From Pontibacter rufus (lineage in GTDB: Bacteria; Bacteroidota; Bacteroidia; Cytophagales; Hymenobacteraceae), in NCBI RefSeq assembly GCF_015694705.1, contig NZ_JADQDR010000005.1, positions 124,001 to 188,000 on the forward strand: a stretch of DNA of 64,000 nt, given 5' to 3'. The notes under the pieces are model-generated. The model was not told the DNA's origin. It made no database searches and saw only the letters and a list, made by a program, of their open reading frames with translations. The translations under genes were made by a program, and so were the position numbers. Within the stretch, counting starts at the first letter, position 1. Each line of letters begins with the position of its first letter. This document shows positions 34,801-43,489 of this stretch, in pieces.

Positions 34801-36872
34801 GCTATATTGCTCTGAATAGTACGGGACCACTGGGACCAAATGCACCTTTAAATGTACAGTTCAGCAACTTCAAGATTGGTTACCTGCTGGAAACATTCCA
34901 GCGGGAAGACAGCCTGGCAGCAGGCACTATTAATGGCACCGCCACTATTAATAACCTGATGGCCGGCACCATGAGCTTTACCTCGGATTTATCTGTAACG
35001 AAGTTTGCCTTCCAGGGCGTACCCGTGGGTGATATAGCGCTGCAAGCCAGCAGCCAGGGTCTTAACCGCTACAACGTGGATGCTTCGCTTACCAGCAATG
35101 GCAACCAGTTGCTTGTTGACGGCTTTTATGAATCGCAGCCAAATGCCAGCCTCCTGAACTTTGATGTAAATGTGGCAAACCTGAACATGGCTTCTTTCCA
35201 GGGCTTTACAGCAGGTATGGTGAAAGATATGGGTGGCAGCGCCAGTGGCAGGTTGCATATTACCGGCACCCTGGATGACCCTGCCATACTTGGCCAGCTC
35301 AATTTTAACCAGGCACAGTTTAATGTAGCGATGCTCGACGCACTTTACCGGCTGGAGGATGAGCGGCTTGTGTTTAACGAGCAGGGCATCAACTTCCCGG
35401 ATTTCACGCTCACTGATTCGCTGGGCAACGATCTGGTGGTGAATGGAAATATCCTGACGAAGGATTATGTAGATTATCGTTTTGATCTGACCGCCAGTAC
35501 CGACAAATTCCTGGCCATGAACTCTACGGCAGCGGACAATGATTTATACTATGGAACTGTACTTATGGCTGCTGATGCATCCATTACGGGAGATCTGGCC
35601 CGTCCGGAGCTGAAAATAAATGTACGGGTGCTGGATGGCTCTGCTTTTACAGCTGTGGTTCCTGCCGATGAAGTCGGCGCTGCGGAACGGGAAGGCGTCG
35701 TAGAATTTGTAAATCTTAATCCATCGCTCACCGCCATTATCGATGGACAGCAGGAAGCGGATACGGCCCAGACTGGTTTTGTAGGAGCTGATATAGAAGT
35801 GGAAGTAACGGTTACGGATGCCACGCCTATTACCATTGTCATTGACCCAACTACCGGCGACAACCTGGTGGTACGTGGCACAGCAGACCCGCTGTTTGTA
35901 GGCATAACCCCCAGCGGACAGATAAACATGACCGGCCGCTACGTTATTACAGACGGCAAGTATAGTATGGACTTTTATAATCTGGCTTCCCGTGAGCTGG
36001 ATATTAAGGAGGGCAGCTACATAGCCTGGACTGGTGACCCTTTGCAGGCGGACCTGCAGATAACGGCCGTTTACACCGTAGAAACTGCCCCGCTAGAACT
36101 GGTTGCTACCCAAATAGAGACGCAGGATCCGGCTTTACGCAACCAGGTTCCTTTCCAGGTGTTCGTGATCGTGGAAGGCGAAATTATGAAACCTGAGATC
36201 AGCTTCAATATTGAGATTCCGGAAGAAAAAAGAGGCCAGGTGCCGGCTGTGGTTACTACCAGTCTGGGAAATTTAAGGCAGGATGAATCGGAAATGAACA
36301 AGCAAGTCTTTTCGTTGCTGGTACTGGGCCGCTTCATGGCGCCTGATCCGCTGGCAAGTTCCGGAGGCGGATTTGCTGCCTCAGCCCGCAACAGTTTAAG
36401 CCAGATAATGACCGACCAGCTCAACCAGCTCACCAACAAGTATGCCGGTGGATTAGGCCTCGAACTGGGCGTAAACTCCTATGAAGATTATTCTTCCGGC
36501 TCGGCACAAGGCCGCACTGATCTCAATGTGGCTCTGCGCCAGCAGTTCCTCGATGACCGTCTTACTGTGCGCATAGGCAGCGACATAGGACTGGAAGGAC
36601 AAGGCGAAGCAAACAAAGCAGCAGGTGGCTTCGGGGGCGACATTTCAATCGAATACTCCATTACGAAAGATGGCAGGCTACGCGTGCAGGGCTTTCAGCG
36701 CAACGAATATGCCGGCATCCTGGAAGCCACCGATGTGCGCACTACGGGAGTTTCCCTTATCTATGTGCGTGACTACAATAACTTCTCCGACCTTTTCCGA
36801 AGCCTGGAGGCAAGGATGGCAAAAGAGAAACAAAAACGCATAGAAGCAGCAGAACTTAGATCTCAGGAATAG
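31881..36872 (+). CDS. tamB: TamB-like translocation and assembly module protein (5' end uncertain)
   Basis: A very large (1663 residues or more) periplasm-spanning AsmA/TamB-like protein, inner-membrane anchored and thought to carry lipid or help outer-membrane assembly. The N-terminal part (ALQFPQVQNYVAHKGASYLS, then RIGGFTTDWRNAIVLKDVYV) is typical. The long middle is beta-rich repeats, and the C-terminal DUF490/TamB domain includes GNILTKDYVDYRFDL, SGQINMTGRYVITDGKYSMD and LLVLGRFMAPDPL. The TTG at 31881 cuts the membrane helix in half; the rest of that helix is encoded upstream with no usual start codon, so the true start is unresolved (see findings). The TamA-like gene follows after 12 bases. 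Confidence 0.88.
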   Translation: MIVLIVVALQFPQVQNYVAHKGASYLSDTLDTEVRIGGFTTDWRNAIVLKDVYVEDQQQDTLWYSQRLGIDIMLWSLLQGEVNIGRISLEHATANLHIRPDSSSNFGFIMEAFATDTTVAQPVDTTSSALAINLDVINLEDVHVNFRDEPGGNWIKGHVGHLLTTMEELDLDAQRYLVDEVELENTAFSYTQTKLPPPDTTESEPLEMEFGINRVALDNVKLNYNSQPAEQSIALNIGQSELEAQKIDLINARIDLDKFALHNTDVIYKQDKYKPTDSLAVNPQKTVQELDSAVEQASGEPANWIVTLDALDVSDLDVKFDNFNAPAQPQGMDYDHLLFRNIAVDANDIYYSLNRTTVDLNQLKLQEKSGFQVKNFQAAITFDSTHTELANLDLVTGNSHLQRHLAVGYPSLDAVAENPEQLTLDLDIQNSVIGMQDALYFAPYLAENPSFKSIAKANLQVDGQVEGSLENLHVRQLNMSGLQGTEIAVTGDIRNATDPNKLYMDLRINQLATTRTDIRALTPPGTLPTNIRIPAQLSMTGTYKGSLTAFDANADLRSSYGNMKAVVNMDPGPAGSEPFTASISTNRFNLGQLFTDSLGVGIIALNATAKGTGLTPETMRAQVKADIKTLEYNNYTYNNIDVNANINRNLYTVAATAEDKNLDFDLKGDFNLRNSDQPSYTFDLDLDEANLMALNFYPEQLSVTGNMTGSFTGMEPSTISGTLEAEDLVITLNENVYPLDSLALTLQQNGEGAAILLQSELLNADMQFQNTLATLPIALQKHFSDYFDLQPDPPYPAETNLEDFKVQLQLKDTKLLTAFVPGLEKLAAANPITATYNGETQALQLDGTINTITYTGYTLKDLALQVRGDENALNYSINLEQLISPSLKVDNVSFTGAARDNDMTIKLAVAGNGEHEQFVIGGLLNSLGPGYRFSFNPDQLVINGDRWTVPAENYLQYDTNLLYANNIQLQHDNSYIALNSTGPLGPNAPLNVQFSNFKIGYLLETFQREDSLAAGTINGTATINNLMAGTMSFTSDLSVTKFAFQGVPVGDIALQASSQGLNRYNVDASLTSNGNQLLVDGFYESQPNASLLNFDVNVANLNMASFQGFTAGMVKDMGGSASGRLHITGTLDDPAILGQLNFNQAQFNVAMLDALYRLEDERLVFNEQGINFPDFTLTDSLGNDLVVNGNILTKDYVDYRFDLTASTDKFLAMNSTAADNDLYYGTVLMAADASITGDLARPELKINVRVLDGSAFTAVVPADEVGAAEREGVVEFVNLNPSLTAIIDGQQEADTAQTGFVGADIEVEVTVTDATPITIVIDPTTGDNLVVRGTADPLFVGITPSGQINMTGRYVITDGKYSMDFYNLASRELDIKEGSYIAWTGDPLQADLQITAVYTVETAPLELVATQIETQDPALRNQVPFQVFVIVEGEIMKPEISFNIEIPEEKRGQVPAVVTTSLGNLRQDESEMNKQVFSLLVLGRFMAPDPLASSGGGFAASARNSLSQIMTDQLNQLTNKYAGGLGLELGVNSYEDYSSGSAQGRTDLNVALRQQFLDDRLTVRIGSDIGLEGQGEANKAAGGFGGDISIEYSITKDGRLRVQGFQRNEYAGILEATDVRTTGVSLIYVRDYNNFSDLFRSLEARMAKEKQKRIEAAELRSQE

Positions 36873-36884
36873 ACATTTATATTT

Positions 36885-39263
36885 ATGACGACCACCATAC
36901 CCCGTAAACTGCTGCTACCCCGCTACACCATGTTACCCGTGTTGCTGCTGGTGCTGTTTTCCGGCTGCAATATCACCAAAACAGTACCCGAAGGCGATGC
37001 CTTGTTTGCAGGCTACAAAGTGAAGGTAAAAGGAGAGAAAGACAGCAGCAACAGAGAGGGAGAACTGGAAACCAGTTTAACTGAGATTGTTCACCCCAAG
37101 CCCAATGCCTCTATACTTGGCCTGCGCCCGAAGCTCTGGATTTACAACACCTTTTATACCGAAAAAGAAAAGGGAATTAAGCACTGGATACAAACAAAAT
37201 TTGGCGAACCGCCCGTGTTGCTCTCGGCCGTTGATACCAGCAGTATTAATGCGACCATGGGCACTTTCCTGGAAAACAAAGGGTACTTTAACAACACAGT
37301 AGCAAGCCAGACAACCGTAGAGAACAAAATGGCTACTATCGACTGGACAGCTTTTGTGAGTGAGCCTTACCGCATCCGCAAGATCGAGTATACCCTGAAC
37401 GACTCGCTGCCGGTACAACACGACATTAACCAGACACGGCCCGGATCTTTACTCCTACCCGGCGACCCTTATGATTTGCAGACCATGATGGATGAGCGCA
37501 CCCGCATCGATCAGCAACTGAAGGAAGAAGGTTACTTCTATTTCAGCCCAGATTTGCTAATCTTTAGTGTTGATACAACTATAGGCAACCGGCAGGCCGA
37601 TGTGCTCCTGCGCTTAAAAAACAGTGCGCCTGCCCAGTCCCTGCAGCCATACACGATAGATGATGTGTATATATTTGCCAACTACACCCTCGGCGACAGC
37701 CTGGGCGCCAATGATACCATAGATGTAAGGGGCTATCATTATATCCCGGATGAGAATTATGTAAAAGCAAAGTATCTGCTGAAAAGCGTGTTCCTGAAAA
37801 AAGACAGCCTCTATGCCCGCCAGGATCACCTGCTTACCACCAGCCGCCTGATGGGCCTGCCAGCTTATAAGTTTGTGAATATAAATTACGAACAGGACAC
37901 TACGCAGAACAACAAACTCGATACTTTTATTTACCTCACGCCGGCCTTTAAAAAATCGTTGCGGGCAGAAGCAAAGATGGTGAGCAAGTCGAATAATTTT
38001 GCCGGGCCGGGCCTCACCATATCGTTCCGGAACCGGAATGCCTTTAAAGGTTCTGAACTGCTTAATGTAGAATTTACCGGTAATTTTGAAAGCCAGGTAG
38101 GCGGACGGGTTACCAGCGCTACAGCCGAGGGAGAAGATGCAAGCACCAAGAGCGGCCTGAACTCTTATGAAGTGGGCGTACAGACTACCTTAACTTTTCC
38201 ACGGATTGTTTCGCCATTCAAATTACACAACCTGCGCACCGAATTTGTTCCTAAAACCAGGATGGCGCTTGGCTTCGATTTCCTGAACAGGGTGCAGTAT
38301 TTTCAGATGAACTCTTTCAACGCCTCTTATGCCTATAACTGGCGTCCCAGGAAAACCATCACCCACGATGTTACGCCCATCAACTTACAGTATGTACAAT
38401 TATCGAACAGAACGGAGGCGTTTAATACGATTTTAGCGGAGCGGCCATACCTGGAGCGCAGTTTCCAGAACCAGTTTATCATTGGTTCCATTTACCAGCT
38501 CACGTACAGCACGCAGATGTTTGAGAATCGGACACACCAGTTCTTCGACAACCTGACTGTAGATGTATCGGGCAACCTGCTGAATGCGGCACAATCGCTT
38601 GGAGGCACGGATGCGCCAACAGAAGATTTGCCGCGCACCATCTTTGGGCAGGCGTATTCGCAGTATACCCTTGTGCAGAATGATTTCCGGTACTACCTGA
38701 ACCTGACCGAAGAATCCCAGCTGGTAACGAGGCTTGCTGTAGGCGTGGGATATCCTTACGGTAACTCGACGACCCTGCCTTATGTAAAACAATTTTCTAT
38801 CGGCGGTCCAAACAGCATCAGGGCATTCCGGGCGCGCAGCGTAGGACCCGGCACATATAACATTCCTGATTCTCTGGCTACCTCCTACTTCGACCAGCTG
38901 GGAGATATCAAGCTGGAAGCTAATTTAGAGTATCGCTTCCCGATTGTAGGATTTTTTAAAGGAGCTGTTTTTGTGGATGCCGGTAATATCTGGCTCATCA
39001 ACGAATCTGTAGATGCTAATGGTGAACCTGACCGTAAAGGCGGCAAATTTGAAGCAAAAGATTTTATGAGTGAACTAGCTATCGGCACGGGTGTGGGTTT
39101 GCGCATTGATGTAGGCTTCTTCGTTATCCGCCTCGATTTGGGTATACCGGTGCAGGTGCCTTACCTGCCCAAAGGCGAGCGTTTTGTACTGGGTGACTTT
39201 AACCCAACCTTTAGCGGCGAAAACAGCATGGTGCTGAACATCGGCATTGGCTATCCTTTTTAA
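36885..39263 (+). CDS. tamL: TamL-type outer membrane BamA-family lipoprotein
   Basis: A 792-residue member of the BamA/TamA family that is also a lipoprotein (VLLLVLFSGC), as in Bacteroidota TamL. POTRA-like domains occupy about residues 40-380 (GTFLENKGYFNNTVASQT; QQLKEEGYFYFSPDLLIF), followed by the 16-strand barrel. Barrel hallmarks are GGPNSIRAFRARSVGPG, the usual lid-lock region, and a C-terminus NIGIGYPF ending in Phe. It pairs with TamB, 12 bases upstream, to form the outer-membrane end of the module. Confidence 0.92.
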   Translation: MTTTIPRKLLLPRYTMLPVLLLVLFSGCNITKTVPEGDALFAGYKVKVKGEKDSSNREGELETSLTEIVHPKPNASILGLRPKLWIYNTFYTEKEKGIKHWIQTKFGEPPVLLSAVDTSSINATMGTFLENKGYFNNTVASQTTVENKMATIDWTAFVSEPYRIRKIEYTLNDSLPVQHDINQTRPGSLLLPGDPYDLQTMMDERTRIDQQLKEEGYFYFSPDLLIFSVDTTIGNRQADVLLRLKNSAPAQSLQPYTIDDVYIFANYTLGDSLGANDTIDVRGYHYIPDENYVKAKYLLKSVFLKKDSLYARQDHLLTTSRLMGLPAYKFVNINYEQDTTQNNKLDTFIYLTPAFKKSLRAEAKMVSKSNNFAGPGLTISFRNRNAFKGSELLNVEFTGNFESQVGGRVTSATAEGEDASTKSGLNSYEVGVQTTLTFPRIVSPFKLHNLRTEFVPKTRMALGFDFLNRVQYFQMNSFNASYAYNWRPRKTITHDVTPINLQYVQLSNRTEAFNTILAERPYLERSFQNQFIIGSIYQLTYSTQMFENRTHQFFDNLTVDVSGNLLNAAQSLGGTDAPTEDLPRTIFGQAYSQYTLVQNDFRYYLNLTEESQLVTRLAVGVGYPYGNSTTLPYVKQFSIGGPNSIRAFRARSVGPGTYNIPDSLATSYFDQLGDIKLEANLEYRFPIVGFFKGAVFVDAGNIWLINESVDANGEPDRKGGKFEAKDFMSELAIGTGVGLRIDVGFFVIRLDLGIPVQVPYLPKGERFVLGDFNPTFSGENSMVLNIGIGYPF

Positions 39264-39319
39264 GAGACAACCGGATTATGCGGCTGTTTTTGAATCTTAA
39301 AGCAGCATCATTCACACTT

Positions 39320-39377
39320 CAGGCGAAGTATAGCACAGCAAGTATAACGTTATACTTGCTGTGCTATACTTCGCCTG
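39320..39377. repeat. Perfect 58-bp palindrome without spacer
   Basis: Bases 39320-39348 are the exact reverse complement of 39349-39377, so the palindrome has no loop. It contains AAGTATAA (39340-39347) and TTATACTT (39350-39357) back to back around the centre, and a further AAGTATAG/CTATACTT pair. It lies between the convergent tamL and mechanosensitive channel genes and can act as a bidirectional terminator. Confidence 0.95.
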
Positions 39378-39383
39378 CATCTT

Positions 39384-40310
39384 TTAAAGCAGCCCATCAG
39401 GCGGCAGCGGCGACTGCGTTCCGGGCGGTGTCTGGTAAAACCTGGTGGTAGGATAAGCAAACTGAATATCAGGTGCTGCCAGAAACTGTGTCAGCACTTC
39501 TACCCAAATCAGGTTTTCACTGTTCCTTCTGCCTGCTATTTTGCTCAGATACCGCACCGTGAGCTGGATGCCGTTATCCACTACTTTAACATATAGCTTC
39601 GGTTCTAAATTATCGAAAAAGATAAGGTGCCGCTGCGAACGCTTCTTAACTTGTTGCAGGGTAGCCTCAGAAAGCTTTTCACAGTGCCGGCCGGTTACTT
39701 CCAGCAAAATAACACGCGCTTTCTGCCAGTTGCTTTCAAAAGTAATATGCACGGGTACTTCGTGCCAGATAAAAGGGAAGCCATAGTTGTAGTTGGCCTG
39801 CGGCGTTGTAAACAGCCTGCCATTCGGGATGTGCACCACCCGGCCTGTCGGCTGATCGCCCTGCACCCATTCCCGTACTTCGTTCAGCGTAAACTGAAAC
39901 AGCCGGATATCAATTACGTCTCCCACATGATCACCGAACTGTATGCGATCACCAATCCGGAAAGGGCGCTTCCATACTATAAACAGCCAGCCGGCCATAT
40001 TCAGCAAAGGCTCTCTTAGTGCCACCACCAGGCCGGCAGAAAGCAAGCCCAGGAAGGTAGCAATAGACTGCAGACCTTCGAACCAGATGTTGACCAAAAG
40101 CAGCAGGCCCAGTCCTGTGGTAAAGTAATTGGTAGTTTTACGCCATTGGTACTGCTTCCGGATATCGGGCTGGCGTTTTACAACCAGGCGAAGCAGGAAC
40201 CTGTTGAACAACAGCAGGGTGAGCAACACAATTACTGTGAGCAATACGTGCTCCTGAAATATAACCGTCAGGCCGGTTACTTCTTCTATCCAACGATAAA
40301 TGTGGTGCAT
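39384..40310 (-). CDS. MscS family mechanosensitive ion channel
   Basis: A 308-residue inner-membrane channel. Predicted helices are VLLTVIVLLTLLLFNRFLL, FTTGLGLLLLVNIWF and the pore-lining SIATFLGLLSAGLVVALREP. The adjoining beta domain is clear (WKRPFRIGDRIQFGDHVGDV, IDIRLFQFTLNEVR), and VVHIPNGRLFTTPQANY belongs to the upper C-terminal cage. Small MscS proteins release solutes on osmotic downshock. It converges on tamL across the 58-bp palindrome. Confidence 0.92.
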   Translation of the reverse strand: MHHIYRWIEEVTGLTVIFQEHVLLTVIVLLTLLLFNRFLLRLVVKRQPDIRKQYQWRKTTNYFTTGLGLLLLVNIWFEGLQSIATFLGLLSAGLVVALREPLLNMAGWLFIVWKRPFRIGDRIQFGDHVGDVIDIRLFQFTLNEVREWVQGDQPTGRVVHIPNGRLFTTPQANYNYGFPFIWHEVPVHITFESNWQKARVILLEVTGRHCEKLSEATLQQVKKRSQRHLIFFDNLEPKLYVKVVDNGIQLTVRYLSKIAGRRNSENLIWVEVLTQFLAAPDIQFAYPTTRFYQTPPGTQSPLPPDGLL

Positions 40311-40428
40311 CGGCTTTTTACCTTTTCCTTACGCACAGCGCCTTCTTAAAGATAACCCAAACAAAGTATAAGCAACTGCTGCCGCTGCGTTAATGGTGTG
40401 TGATACCTGACCAGGATAAAACTTGCTC

Positions 40429-40457
40429 TTGCCTGTGCTCAGAATCTGTTACCTTTG
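40429..40457 (+). promoter_or_regulatory. Promoter of pepD
   Basis: TTG at 40429-40431 and TACCTTTG at 40450-40457 (TAnnTTTG) are separated by 18 bases. This predicts a leader of about 80 bases, in which an octamer TTATACTT also lies. Confidence 0.55.
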
Positions 40458-40545
40458 CACTTTATTGGTTTCCGGGTGATAAGCTCAAAATAAACTTTTC
40501 TGTATACGCAGGTATAAATTTATACTTCTCTAAGCACCATAACCT

Positions 40546-42009
40546 ATGAACGAAAATGTAAGAAGTCTTGAGCCAAAGGCCCTATGGAACTATTTTGCTG
40601 ACCTGAATGCCGTGCCGAGACCATCCAAAAAAGAAGAACGTGTCATTCAATTCATCAAAAATTTTGGCGAGCAACTAAACCTGCCGACGATGGTAGATGA
40701 AATCGGAAACGTCATCATCAAAAAACCGGCTACGCCCGGCATGGAAGACCGTGAAACTGTAGCGCTGCAAAGCCACCTGGACATGGTACATCAGAAAAAC
40801 GCCGACACGAACTTCGACTTCAATACTGAGGGTATCCGCATGTATGTAGACGGTGATTGGGTGAAAGCAGAAGGCACCACATTGGGCGCAGACAATGGTA
40901 TTGGCGTAGCCAGCATTATGGCGCTGCTTGCTTCTACGGATTTGGCGCACCCCGCTCTGGAAGCCTTGTTTACCATAGATGAGGAAACCGGTATGACAGG
41001 CGCGATGAACCTGAAAGGCGGCCTGCTGGACGCGGGCATTATGCTGAACCTGGATACCGAGGATGACCGGGAACTGACCATCGGCTGCGCTGGCGGCATT
41101 GATGTAACCGCTATAGGTACTTATGCCGCAGAAGCGGCGGACAGGGAGGCCAAAGCCTATAAACTAACGATTAAAGGCCTGACCGGCGGCCACTCCGGCA
41201 TGGACATTCACCTAGGCCGCGGCAATGCCAATAAACTCATAAACCGCCTGTTATTCCATGCCGCCGCAAACATCAATCTACGCATCAGTTCTATAGATGG
41301 TGGTGGCTTGCGCAACGCCATTCCGCGCGAGTCGTTTTCCATCGTAACCGTTCCGGCCGCAGAGGAAGCGGCTTTCCTGCAGCTCATTTCGGAACAGGAG
41401 GCGATACTAAAAACTGAGTACGCTACGACAGATCCGGGGCTGCAGGTGCTGCTTGAGCCAGCAGAGATACCCATAGAAGTGTTGCCTGCTGATTTCCAGT
41501 ACAAGCTGCTCCGTGTGCTTTATACCTGCCCGAATGGCATTTACCGCCTTAGCCCTGATATAGAAAACCTGGTGCAAACCAGCAACAACGTAGCGCGCGC
41601 GCAGGTGCAGGAGGGCTTGTATACCATCCTGTGCCTTACCCGCAGCTCCGTAGATTCTGAGAAAATGGATCTGGCCGCCGCCATCCGCAGTGCTTTGGAG
41701 CTGATGGGTGCCGAGGTAACCCTCACCGGCTCTTATCCCGGCTGGACACCCCGCCCTGATGCTGACATTGTGCGTATCATGCGTGATTTATACCAGGATA
41801 TGTTTGGTGCAGCGCCGGACGTAAATGCCTGCCATGCCGGCCTGGAATGCGGCATACTGGGCGCTAACTATCCGGATATGGAGATGATTTCTTTTGGCCC
41901 GAACATACGCGGCGCGCATTCTCCGGATGAAAAAGTGCAGATCAGTTCGGTGCAGAAATACTGGAACTTCCTGATAGAAACGCTGAAGCAGATCCCGGAA
42001 AAAGTGTAG
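40546..42009 (+). CDS. pepD: Aminoacyl-histidine dipeptidase (M20C)
   Basis: A 487-residue cytosolic zinc peptidase cutting dipeptides such as Xaa-His. Metal and catalytic motifs are QSHLDMVHQKN (HxD), ADNGIGVASIMALL (Asp), the Glu pair in TIDEETGMTGAMNL, LNLDTEDDRELTIG and the last His in GAHSPDEKVQISS. The dimerisation lid (GLTGGHSGMDIHLGRGNANK) is complete. The length and motif order are typical for PepD. It has its own promoter and a terminator right after the stop. Confidence 0.95.
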   Translation: MNENVRSLEPKALWNYFADLNAVPRPSKKEERVIQFIKNFGEQLNLPTMVDEIGNVIIKKPATPGMEDRETVALQSHLDMVHQKNADTNFDFNTEGIRMYVDGDWVKAEGTTLGADNGIGVASIMALLASTDLAHPALEALFTIDEETGMTGAMNLKGGLLDAGIMLNLDTEDDRELTIGCAGGIDVTAIGTYAAEAADREAKAYKLTIKGLTGGHSGMDIHLGRGNANKLINRLLFHAAANINLRISSIDGGGLRNAIPRESFSIVTVPAAEEAAFLQLISEQEAILKTEYATTDPGLQVLLEPAEIPIEVLPADFQYKLLRVLYTCPNGIYRLSPDIENLVQTSNNVARAQVQEGLYTILCLTRSSVDSEKMDLAAAIRSALELMGAEVTLTGSYPGWTPRPDADIVRIMRDLYQDMFGAAPDVNACHAGLECGILGANYPDMEMISFGPNIRGAHSPDEKVQISSVQKYWNFLIETLKQIPEKV

Positions 42010-42037
42010 CTTTATACTTACCAGCTTATTTTAAAGG

Positions 42038-42060
42038 AGCCGCTGCCTAACGCAGCGGCT
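42038..42060. terminator. Terminator between pepD and the DUF3570 gene
   Basis: AGCCGCTGC (42038-42046) pairs with GCAGCGGCT (42052-42060), followed by TTTT. It ends just before the DUF3570 stop and serves pepD. Confidence 0.85.
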
Positions 42061-42062
42061 TT

Positions 42063-43277
42063 TTACTGCCCGGAAGGTATCGAGAAACCTAAGTCGGTGC
42101 TGATGATGAAGGCATGCAGGCCATCGTTGCGCCAGTATTGGGCGGCACGCAGTTCTATACTTTTAAACAGGGTGCTATTGCCTGATATAGGCATATTAAA
42201 TTTTGAAATGCCGAAAAGCGGGGAATAACGCACCCCAAGCCCTGCTTTATGGCTGTTTAAATCCGATAAGTCGTAATCGGAAGTATAAAATTCCTCAGAA
42301 AGCAGGTGCCTGCCATACGGAGCAAAATAATTTGCGCCCGTTTGGGTATAGAATCTGTAGAAAGGATATATGGAAAAGAAAGGTCCTATTTTAATGGGAG
42401 TTTCCAGCTCCAGCGTATGAGACGATATGCCCCAACTGTCGTTATAAAAACGGTAGAACAGGCGGGCGGTTAAGTAATCTCCGGCATAATAATTCAGGCG
42501 CAGCCCAAACGGGAATTTAAAGCGATTAGCAGGCAGTTGCTCCACCTGCGGTTTCTCCTGATCCTGGAAGTAAACCCGGTGAAATGTAGTGGAAAGCAGC
42601 CCTGTCTGGTACACCAAATCTGAAGAAAAAGACAGCTGTAACCGCTGGTTGATAACCTGCGACAGCGTTGCGGAGAAATTATAAGACTGGCGCTTGTTAG
42701 CAGAAACCAAATCGCCCTGCCCGCGCAGCTCAATCGGGTAAATAACCTTGATGGCATCCATGAAAATCTCCCCGGCCAGGCTCAGCTCCCGGTTCCCGTC
42801 CCGCGACCCTTTGGTCCAGCCGGCTCCTACCGAAAAGGAAGTATAATCATACTCTTTGGACGCGCCGATGTTTATACTTCTGATAACATGATGCAGGTTG
42901 TTGTTGCGGCTCAGGCCAATGTTGATGTGTGTGCGGGTATCGGAGCTGGAGGCTGAAGATACCTCAAAAGGGTCAATGTTGTCGGTTGAAGCGGAAGAAT
43001 AAAAGTCCATCCCAAAGTTTACGTGCAGGCTGGTTACGGTATCGAGCGGCACGTTTACAATGATGGTGGGCGTCACGTCAGTCAGTTGCTCGGTGCCGAT
43101 GCCGCCGGTAACAGGAGAGTGATCGCCGTCCTGTGTATAATAGCTGGCCAATATGTTTACGTCTGCCGGAGATACCTGCTGAAAAAATTTGGGATCTTTG
43201 GCGGTGCCCTGTGCCATTGCTGCCGTGGCCATACTACAGGCTGCCAGTAGCCATACATACTTTAGTTGCATCCGCAA
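42063..43277 (-). CDS. DUF3570 protein, probable outer membrane barrel
   Basis: A 404-residue exported protein (signal LKYVWLLAACSMATAAMAQ). The mature part resembles DUF3570: an early VNILASYYTQDGDHSPVTGG segment and many alternating beta strands (LRLNYYAGDYLTARLFYRFY; IYPFYRFYTQTGANYFAP; YDLSDLNSHKAGLGVRYSP) ending near ISTDLGFSIPSGQ. It is therefore likely to be an outer membrane barrel. Function is unknown. It overlaps the DUF4266 gene by 16 bases (or 10 if the second Met is used) and is the last gene of a coupled set with apbE. Confidence 0.85.
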   Translation of the reverse strand: MRMQLKYVWLLAACSMATAAMAQGTAKDPKFFQQVSPADVNILASYYTQDGDHSPVTGGIGTEQLTDVTPTIIVNVPLDTVTSLHVNFGMDFYSSASTDNIDPFEVSSASSSDTRTHINIGLSRNNNLHHVIRSINIGASKEYDYTSFSVGAGWTKGSRDGNRELSLAGEIFMDAIKVIYPIELRGQGDLVSANKRQSYNFSATLSQVINQRLQLSFSSDLVYQTGLLSTTFHRVYFQDQEKPQVEQLPANRFKFPFGLRLNYYAGDYLTARLFYRFYNDSWGISSHTLELETPIKIGPFFSIYPFYRFYTQTGANYFAPYGRHLLSEEFYTSDYDLSDLNSHKAGLGVRYSPLFGISKFNMPISGNSTLFKSIELRAAQYWRNDGLHAFIISTDLGFSIPSGQ

Positions 43278-43489
43278 CCTCCTCCTACTTTTCCGCCATT
43301 GGCGCCGGAACCTCCTTCGCGGTATGACTCAAAGTTTACTTCAAAGGTTTCGGGCTTGCGCATGCTCAACTGCATTTCTTCCTCGTTCAGGTAGGCTTTC
43401 TGATAAGGCTTTACGGCTTCGCAGCTGCTCATCAGCAGTAACAGCCCTGAGGCAACCAGCAGCAGTCTTTTATTGATTTTTGCTTTCAT
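43262..43489 (-). CDS. DUF4266 small lipoprotein with Gly/Cys tail
   Basis: A 75-residue protein with a lipoprotein signal (LLLVASGLLLLMSSC). The short mature part keeps the DUF4266 pattern: EAVKPYQKAYLNEEEMQL, then PETFEVNFESYREG, and a C-terminus of glycines and cysteines (GGSGANGGKVGGGCGCN). The two tail Cys could bind a metal or cofactor, or undergo redox reactions. It overlaps apbE by 4 bases and the DUF3570 gene by about 16, which suggests tightly coupled translation. The role of the family is not known to me. Confidence 0.85.
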   Translation of the reverse strand: MKAKINKRLLLVASGLLLLMSSCEAVKPYQKAYLNEEEMQLSMRKPETFEVNFESYREGGSGANGGKVGGGCGCN

